Below the pieces are notes generated by a model. It saw nothing but the letters and a program-made list of their open reading frames with translations, did not search any database and was not told the origin of the DNA. The position numbers were made by a program, and so were the translations under genes. This document shows positions 1-9,500 of a stretch of 13,197 bases of DNA, one piece after another (position 1 is the first letter of the stretch; every line of letters starts with the position of its first letter). The stretch covers positions 1-13,197 of the forward strand of contig CAJUBT010000034.1 of assembly GCA_910584815.1 (NCBI GenBank), read 5' to 3'. Source of the stretch: an uncultured Christensenella sp. (GTDB lineage: Bacteria; Bacillota; Clostridia; Christensenellales; UBA1242).

Positions 1-2
1 TT

Positions 3-407
3 TTTGTTAAAGGCAGATTTTTAAGCCCAACTAAAGTTAAATTTATTTGCAATAAAGATGGTAAAAAATTATATAAAGTTAGAAATAAATGGTTTAATTT
101 TATTAACACTCGTGCCTATGTTTATGATGAAAACAAAAATAAAATTGCAAGAGTAAAATTACCACCATTTAGTGGCAAAAAGTTTGTTATTGAAGGTTAT
201 AAAGATGAAATTTTAATTGAAGGTGATTTCTTTTCTCTTAAGTCTACAATAAAAAGGAATGGTCAACCAATAGGCACAATAAATCGTGAATTAATTGTTG
301 TTAAAGACACCTTTATTTTAGAAGCTGAAGAAGCAGACTTACCATTTGCTATAGCACTTGTTATTGCAATAGATAACCTTATAGATAAAGTTACAAAAAC
401 AAAATAA
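3..407 (+). CDS. LURP-one-related (YxjI/tubby-like fold) protein, 5'-truncated
   Basis: The frame is open from the left edge and ends at TAA 405-407, giving 134 visible residues; the start lies outside the window. The protein is rich in short beta-strands such as KVKFICNKDGKKLYKVRNKW, then FVIEGYKDEILIEGDFFSLKSTI, REL, and finishes with a hydrophobic helix (LPFAIALVIAIDNLIDKV). This order, and especially the closing helix of the A-x-x-x-A-I-D-N-x-x-D type, is what I recognise as the LURP-one-related family (DUF567, Bacillus YxjI). In that fold a beta-barrel wraps a central C-terminal helix, as in Tubby domains. Known members are about 160 residues, so only a short N-terminal piece should be missing. 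The biochemical role of bacterial members is not established, and I assign none here. It converges on the giant surface protein gene, with a shared terminator between them, so the two are not an operon. Family call from memory of the motif, not from a search. Confidence 0.72.
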   Translation, partial: FVKGRFLSPTKVKFICNKDGKKLYKVRNKWFNFINTRAYVYDENKNKIARVKLPPFSGKKFVIEGYKDEILIEGDFFSLKSTIKRNGQPIGTINRELIVVKDTFILEAEEADLPFAIALVIAIDNLIDKVTKTK

Positions 408-444
408 TTTTAGGTTACAAATAAACAGCTTAATAAAATAGAAT

Positions 445-479
445 AAAAAAGAGTAGTTTAATTTTCTACTCTTTTTTTT
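445..479. terminator. Bidirectional rho-independent terminator between convergent genes
   Basis: The stem GAGTAG (451-456) pairs with CTACTC (466-471) around a 9-nt T/A loop. It is extended by A-run against T-run (445-450 with 472-477). A T-tract follows on the plus strand, and the flanking A-tract gives a U-tract on the minus strand. The hairpin lies 38 bases past the stop of the YxjI-like gene and about 120 bases past the stop of the minus-strand giant gene, so it can serve both. No stronger hairpin is visible in 480-595. Confidence 0.8.
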
Positions 480-595
480 ACAAATGATATAAACTTTTTA
501 TGACCCCTATTCAAAACCTTTTTTAAATTATAAAAAATATAATTTATTTTTTTTGCGTATATTGTAAAGTTTTTTCAAACTAATTTTTTTTAAAT

Positions 596-3500
596 TTATT
601 TAAAATTGTTTGAATTATTATTGTTGTTTTGTTGATTTATTCCATTAACATTATTTTGGTTATTTTGAGGTGGTATTCCGTTTTGAATGTTTTGGAAATT
701 TTGTTGAGGCTGTTGAGTTTGGTTTTGATTAGGCAAATTGTTATTTGCTTTTGATGAGTTTGCTATTGAGTTAAACTCACTCATTGTTATTGTAATTTTA
801 TTAGACTTTTTAAATTTTTGTTTGCCAATTAATTTTATTATTAAAATTACTATAACAATTAAAAGTAAAAGTCCAAGAGCTATTGAAATATAAATTATTA
901 TGCTGGTGTTATCTCTTGTTGTTTCTACTAAACAAGAGTTTATTTCAACTAACACCCTGCCCTCGTTAAATTGTACGCTAGATAAAGAATTTTCATTGTT
1001 TAGCATATAAAAATCGTTACGAGAGGATGTGCTAAAATATATTTTTACACCCTTTAGTTTTGCTAGTTCTTCACCTTCCAATTTAATGTTGTTTTTATAG
1101 AAACCAACAACTCTATAACCCTTTGCAATATTTTTAACGCTTTCGTAATTATCATTACCAATCATTGCAATGATTTCATCTCTAGATTTATAAGTTTCTA
1201 CAACAAGCCTAATACCTTCTTCAAAGAAATTATCACTAACTGCATAGAAAGGTGCATTATCTGCATAAATCACCTTAGACTTTGCATAAAATTCTACAAA
1301 ATCATCGTTTTGAAGTTTATAATCGCCCTCTGGATAGTTAAGAGTAACTTTAACTTGATAGTTGCCTGCACTGGCAAGATTATTAACTATTTTATTATTA
1401 TCTAAGTTAGTTATAGTAACTATATAGTTTGTATCGTTAACAACTAAATAGTCTTCACCATCTTTAATTTTAACAGTAACTTCAACTTTTGTGTTTTCTC
1501 CAGCAATAACATTGGTAACATCGCTAAATTCTATTAAAACATTATATATAGCATAAACATCAATATTACCTTCCACATTTTTGTAGTTTCTTATATCTGT
1601 AGGGGTGAAAGCATAGTGAATTGTGTTTTTACCTAAAGTTAATTTCTTATCTTTAAATGAAAGAGTGCCTATTGTAGAACAATTTAAATATTCTCTATAA
1701 TATTCTTCTGCAGTTGCAATGTCTCCGTAAAAAAAGTATTGCTCTTCTTTAATTTCTATAGTAGGTGTTGCTTGCTTGATTGAGAAAGAATAAACTAAAG
1801 AACCAGTAAAATTGCCTGTACCTGTAACTGTAAAACTAGCTGCTGAAGTGTTAGGGCAAGCCTCAACATTTTCAGTGTAAATTATGTTATAATCGGTACC
1901 TAAAATTAATGCTATATCGTTAAAAGTTAAGTAATAAATTGGTTCAATACCACTGCCTGTGTAAACAAATTGTTGTTTAGGTACTTCAAGCATAGTATCT
2001 TCAAAACTTTTTTGAACAATTATAAATGAATGAGTTTTTTCTCCAACAATATTTTTATTGTTTTGAATTAGCGTAAAGCCTTTTGTTCCAACATCTATTA
2101 AATATCTAGTTGAACTATCGTTAAAGGTAACTTCATAATCGTATGGGTTTAGGGTTACATCTCCAATGGTTACAATTAAACTATCTAACAAAGTTTGTTT
2201 TAAACTTAAACCAGTGTATGTTACTTCATTTACATTAAATTTTTCGCTATCAAAACTTATAACTGCATCATTTAAAGATATAGAAACAACATCAAAATAT
2301 CTTTCTATAGTGCCCTTAAAATTTTCTTTACCAGTTATAGTTATTAAATAGGTGCCAACATTAACAGGATTTTGTAAGTAAGAAATTTGATAGTCGGATT
2401 CTTTAAAAATATAGTCGCCATAATTAAAAATTAAATCGCTATGAGAAAGTCTTATTGCAGAACCAATATAACTTTTAGAGTTGATAGAAGTTAACATATC
2501 TCCCGTTAAAGTTTTTTGCAAAATTGTAAATTCTTTAGATTTACTGCCAGTGTAATTTCCATTGGCATTAATAGTTATTGATGCTTTATTATTTGTGCCA
2601 ACTGTTGCATTAACATTATTATCGTAAGTTATAGTATACTCACTTGCAAGCAACCTTAATTGCTTTCCGCTGAAAGTTACTAGTATACTTTGAATAGTTG
2701 GTTCAACACCTGTTCCTGTAAATTCAAAGCTAGGTTCAACAAACGAGATATCTACAGTACAAGTTGAAATGTCTCTAGGTTTAATAGAATAAGTTAAGGT
2801 TTTTTGCCCAGTGAAATTGCCTTTACCTGAAAGAGTAACATCAAAGTTTCCAACATTTATGTGATGTGTTACAAGGCTATCGCTATTACCTGATGTGCGA
2901 ACAATGCTAACTGTAAAGTCAGTTTCAACTAAAAGATTATTATGTAAATAATTTAAATTAAAAGTTGGTTCCTGACTTAAACTTGTGTAGATAAATTCCT
3001 TTTCATACTCTCCCACTCTAACATCTTCATCTGCAATATTTTTTGGAACTATTGTAAACTCAATTTCTTTCCTTCCTGTAAAATTGACATCGTTAGCAAT
3101 TAAAATAGCTATTGCTTTGTTTGTTGAAGTTGAAACATTTACATTATTTCTATATTCTGTTATTTCATATTCATTTACATTTATGTTATAACTGCCTTCG
3201 CTATTATTTAAAGTTAAAACTAAACCTTTTTCAATGTTAACACCAAAACCTGTGTAAACTTGATTAGAAACAGAAAAATTTGTTGCATTTAATTGTGCTT
3301 TGTTAATTGTGTAGGTGGCAATTATATTTTTTCCATCTAAGGTATAGTTAGAATTATCGGTAACTTCAATAGAAATTTTTATTGTTCCTGCGAATGTAAA
3401 CATATTAGTTTCTGGAACATTATCTTCTCTTAAGTATGTTAAAACATATTCAATGCTATCTACGGCGTTACCTAAAATGTCTTTTACAACAATAGTAGGG

Positions 3501-6500
3501 GTTTGGTCTAAGCCAGAAAATATTGTTTCTGTTTTATTTAAAACTATTTCTGCTATAATTTGAGGGGCTATAGTATAAGTTACAATTAATGGGCCAGAAG
3601 CATTTGTAAAATTACCAATGCCACTAATTTCTAATATAATATCTCCAGCAGAAACAAAATCTGATGAAAGGTTTCCGTTTCTTTTATAAATTATTGTATA
3701 GTCTTTATTTTCCACCATTGCGTTAGAGTTATAAGAACCACTAACTATTGGTTGTTGGCTAAGCCCTTTTGAATAAGTTGTGTTAGGGCTTATGGTAAAC
3801 ATATCAATAGAAATTTCTTTTGCAATTATGTTAAATAATTCTATTCTTGCTGTTTCGCTATAAGCATTCATACCAGTTATGGTTGCATATACAGTGCCAA
3901 CATCTGTGCAGTTTGATAATGTAAGTTCATAGTCTGTACCATAAACTAAATCGGCTGTTATAGTTTCTGTTAAAGAGGTTTTGTAAGAAATTGAAACATT
4001 AATATCTTCAGGATTAATAACATTACTGCCTTGATAAATGTATTCATCCTCAAAACCAGTAAGGGTTAAGTTATCGGCATTAAAAGAAACTTTTGAAATG
4101 TCGAATTGTTTTGTTACAATACTGTTTGTTACAAAGTAAGAATTTTCTTTACCTTGTAGCACAAGTGTTGCTTTACCAAACCCAGTGTTGTTTACATAAC
4201 CATTATTCACTGGCAAAATTATTGTGCCATCTGGATTTACGCCATTATCGGATTCATCGTATGCAGCTTTGCTTGAAATTTCTGCATCTATAATTTCATT
4301 TTTAGCGTTTAGTGTTACTTTAATATATCCATTAAACAAAACAAAGTCGGTATTTAAAACAAGTTCTTCTGGTTTGTTTTCACCTTGTTCATAGGTTACT
4401 TTAACTTCGGCTTCTTCACCTTTTGTTTCAGCAAATTTAAAAGTTACGGCTTCGCCAGAATATATTTTTTGCACATTAAAAGTTATTTTAATATTTTGAT
4501 TATTAAAATCGGCAAGGTTAACTTTATATACTTTTGAAATAGTTCCTGTATAATTATTTATACCTTTAACAACAAAATTAAACTCTCCAACAAACAAATA
4601 TTCGTTGCCACCAAGCAAGTTGTTTTCGCAATTTTCATCGTTAATAGGGTCGTAAATTCCAAAAGTGAAATCTCCATTAGGGTCGGTTTCAGAGGTAGAA
4701 TATGTAAGTTCTGTAACATCGGTTTCTCCACGCAATTTTACGGTTACAACTGGCATTACATATTGCCCACGATAGTTTGTTTCTAAAATTATTTCAATTC
4801 TATTACCTTCACTATCTTTTTTAAATTCAAGGTCGCTATAAGTTTCATAATAGGTTACAGCACTTGCTGTTAATTCTTTTGGAGCAATAACAAAAGTGGT
4901 TTCTTGTGTGCCTTCTGCATTGTTTTTGCCTTCTACAGCAACATAATAAGTGCCTGCGTTGTATAAATTATCTTTATCTTCAATAATGTTTTTATTACTG
5001 TCGTAGTAACATAATTCGTAGTCTTCATCTTCAATTAAAATTGTGCCTTCTATTGTTGTTACGCTTGAAACAATAATAGCGTATGCGCCACCATCGTACA
5101 CAACATTTGTTGTTTGTAGGTTAATTGCTTTTATTTGAACTTTTTCAATTATATAAATTAAAGATGTTACATCGCCAGATAAAACAAAGTTTTTGCTTTT
5201 AATTGAAACTGTTACAGTAACTTCCCCAACGCTTGTTATGTTTGTTGTGGTTTCGCCATCTCTTGCATATAAAAGGGTATATTCACTAGGTGTTAATTCT
5301 AGGGTTTCTTCATCTGTTTCACCCAAAACTTTAACTATGGCAGAAATAACTTGTTGCCTTGTGGTGTATTTACCACTTTCCTTTCTTAACTCAAAACTAT
5401 TAACTGTTGCAGGAGTTATTTGATATTCTCTTGTAATACTATCTTTATAATTACCTGTTACATTGCCTGTTATGTAAACTGTAACTTTACCAACATTTGT
5501 ACAATCGGCAGAATAAGATACTGAAAAATCGTTCTCGGTTAAATTGTAATTGTTAACACTTGTATCTACAATAAAAACTTCCTGTGTTTGAGGTTTTCTG
5601 TTATAAATTTTGTTTTCAAGTTCGTTTATTTTTAATTGGTTAGCGTTGTCTGTCAAAGAAAGAGATTTTCTTTTTATTGTATATGTAAAATATTTTTCGC
5701 CTGTAACATTTTCATTTATAGCCATTAGTTTAATTGTAATGTTTCCAGCATTAACAAAGTCGGTTGTTTCTTCTTCATCTCTTAAATAAGAAACACCTAT
5801 ATAAGTTATTTCCGTATCTTTATAATATTCTTTATCAGCAATTGTTAAACTTGTTAAAACAATTCTATGTTCTTCGCCATCAAATGTAAAATCAGCAGTT
5901 GTAGGGTCTACAGAAAAAGTTGCTTTTGCAACACTTAAGTTTGCTGGAGTAATTTCAAAACTAAGAGTTGTATCTATCCCTTTAAAGTTGCCTTTACCAG
6001 ATAAAACTACATAGTAAATTCCTACTGTGGTTGGACTTTCAACTGTTGCACCATTAGGGGTTGTTTTACGGTATGATAAGGAATAATCGTTTGTGTTACC
6101 ATCGTTTAGGGTTAGCCCGTTATAAGTTAAAACAACTGTTGGAGTTTGAGGCTCTTGATTATAAACAAAAGAAGTTTCGCTAAGAGTTATTGTTGTGTTA
6201 GAAATTTCACAAGCCACGACTTCAAAAATGCCTTGTGCAGTGCCTTCATAATTTTGTTTGCCTTCCACTCTAATAGTGTAAACCCCAACTTCTATAACAT
6301 CGGCAAAACCATTTGTTAACTCTGTTGCACCTTTAAAAATTTTAATATCGTAATTTGTGCTTGCAACATTTATAGAATTTATAACAACACTAACTGAGGT
6401 TACAGCACCCAACCCTGTATAAGTTGTTTGGCTAGGAGAAAGCAAAACATTAGCAGTTGATAAATCGGCTGGAATAATGGTAAACACTGCGGTGTTCTTT

Positions 6501-9500
6501 CCTGTGTAATTACCTATACCATCTATAACAACACTAGCCCCGCCAGAAGTTGAAACATTAACATTATTTTTGCAAGTTACTAAATAATCTCTATTTTTAA
6601 TAAGAGTTTTTCCGCTATCGGTTACAATAAGGTTTGGTTCTATGCCACTACCTGTAAAAATTTGATCGGTTATTGTTGCAATGCTTGCAAGGGAGATGTC
6701 TCTTTGAGTAATGTTAAAATAGAACTCTTTAAAATTAGTGTAATTGCCAACACCTGTTACAACAACCATCGCTTGTGAAGAACCAACGCAAGCGTTAATA
6801 TTATTTCTATAACTAACAGTATAATCTACACCTAAAACAAGGTCTTTATCAAGAGTGTTATCGTGAACTGAAACTGTTGGGGTAAATGGACTACCATTAT
6901 AAATTACATCTGCAATTGCTTCATTAAGAACAATATCTGCCCCATTTATCAATTTTTGTTTAATAGTAAAGTTTGTTGTTTTTAAACCTGTGAAATTGCC
7001 AACTCCAGTTATTATAACTCTTGCTGAAGTTGAAGCATTTATGTTAGCTTCGTAACTTATTGTATATTCTGTGTTTAAAACTAATTCGTGTTTTTTAGAA
7101 ATGCCATCTCTAGTGTAAGTGCCAGTAACTTTAACAGTAACTTCGTGAGGATTTCCGTTATAGGTGAAGTTGTAACTACTAATTTCAACTTTTATGTCAC
7201 TTCCTGAAACATCTCTGCGAGTTACTTCAAATTCTGCATCTTTAGTGCCAACAAAGTTACCTTTTGCAACAATCCTTACTATATAAACTCCAACTTCAGT
7301 TATTCTATCTATGGCACTTTCGCCATCTTTCTTTAAAAAATTAATAGTGTAATTCGTATCTGCTATTGTAGTGCCATTTAAAGTTAGTTTAATTCCACTT
7401 CGCACGCTTGGTAAAAAGTCTTCGCCATATTCGTACATAACGCTATTTCTGGTTAAACTTAAAATTGCGTTACCTATACTTGCTTGAGATATTGTGAAAC
7501 TTGTGGTTGTAGAACCTTCGTAATAATCGCCTATACCTGTTATAACAATAGTTGCTGTTCCACAATTAATATTATCTTGATAAGTTAAAGAATAGTTTTG
7601 ACCTAAAATTAGGGCTCTACCACTTGGAAGTTGTGGCGTTGTTGCACTCTGGGATAAATAACCATAGTCTTTTAAGTTGTTAAATGCTGGGGTAATTTCT
7701 TGCCCTGTGTATTGTTGGTTTGCAACACTTAAACTATTACCTTTTAATGCTAAAACAATATCTCTCTTTGTTAACTGATAAGTTTTTGTTGTTGTGCCAG
7801 CATAATCTCCAATGCCAGAAATAGTAACTGTTACAAGGTCACCTGGCTTTGTTGCTGAGGTTAGGTTTGAAGTTACAGTATAATCGGTACCTTTAACCAA
7901 AACCTTATTATTTGCACTATCTCTAACTGTTAAATCTGGAATAATATTCCCTGCTGGATTCCAAGGCTGAGAGGCAATATCATCTACTGCACAACTATCC
8001 ATATCTATGGCAGTGCCAGATGATAAATTGGTTAAACTAAGGTGAATGGCTGGGCGAACGGCGTATCTCCCACTTGTGCTTACATAAGAATAGTTACCTT
8101 GATTAATAGAAATCATTAACGATTGATTTGCATTATCTCCTTTAGCAGACCTTAAGTAAGTATATTCCCCATTATTTCTTTGGTCGAGAGTTGGGTACCA
8201 TAATCCTCTTGAAATATTACCAAAACCTACTTCAGAAATAGATGGTAACCATATGCGGTCGTTTTTCCAAGCATCGTATCTATCTTTTTTAGAATAATTG
8301 TAATCTGCACTTGAAAAACCTGTATCTTCTTGATTTGTTATCCAGCTATCATTGGAACATAAATAATTTAAACTTGATTGCACCTGATTCTGTCCACTTT
8401 TTTGCCAAGAAACATTTGCAGGTGTTACAAGGAAATCTGCAATAGAAGTATTATCGCTTGTTGTAATTGTAAATGGACTAAAAACACTTGTTTCTTTTTT
8501 AGTAAAGGTTGAAGCACTTGTTCCGCCTGTTGCAGTTGAATATAGCCCACCATTATTTAATGTTACACTGCGTATATAACTTGTGCCATACATATTATCG
8601 GGGTATATTCCAGTTTTTGAATTATCGTTTGAAGTAAAGCCACTATTCCAAGTGGATGATGCTACTCCATCGAAATAACTATAAGTAGTGTTTGAGGTAT
8701 AAACTTTTTGATCGCAAAGGGTGTTGCTCTTCCAAAGCCATAAAGTTAAAATAGGGTTACCACTAGCATCGTTTGAAAGATAAACAGGAAGCCAATATAA
8801 ACCACCTAAAGAAACAATAACATCCTGCCCAGCTTTCTTATCGCCTAAAGCTACAGCATTTATTTGAGTTGAAGTTTTTGTGCTTGTTGCTTGAGTTTTA
8901 ACTGTGCTTAAATTTCTTGGTGAAGCTGTGCTATCACCAGTTACATATTGTAAAAGTTTTGCAACATTATCATCGTTAAATTGATTATCTACACTATTCC
9001 AAAGTTCATTAACTTTTACAACTTCTTTGTCTTCTTCTCCAGATGCAGCTGCTAAATTAAGATGAATAGCAGGACGAACAGCATCTGTGCCAGAACAAAA
9101 ACCAGAATTAGAATACTTACCAGTATAGTTAACCCTATACAAACCATTTGCAAAACTTGATGTTGCGGACCTTAACCAAGAACCCCCAGTGTTACCAATT
9201 GTGCGTTGTTCTAAAGAAGTTTTCCACATTCCAATATTGTCTGTGTCATCAAAACCAGTTTCAGATGCTGAAGGCAGCCATAAAAGGTCATTTTTCCAAG
9301 CATCATATTTATCCTTTTTAGACCAGTTATAATCATCTGCATATCTTGAATCTGGTTGATAGCGTTGCCAAGAATCGTTAGGTAAATAATTTTTATATGC
9401 ATTTTTATAGGTTTGTAAATTCATTTGCCAAGCAACATATTTTGGACTTACAAGATAATCTGCAATGGCAGATTTATTTGTTGTTGTAACTGTGAATGGG

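Noticed and set aside
4093..5423. Plus-strand open frames at 4093-4293 and 5193-5423, and a similar one at 2166-2351
   Set aside because: They lie antisense inside the Ig-like array, where the minus-strand repeats fully explain the sequence.
9211..9402. Short minus-strand frame of 63 codons
   Set aside because: It overlaps head A in another frame on the same strand, and the head A frame carries the conserved motifs.
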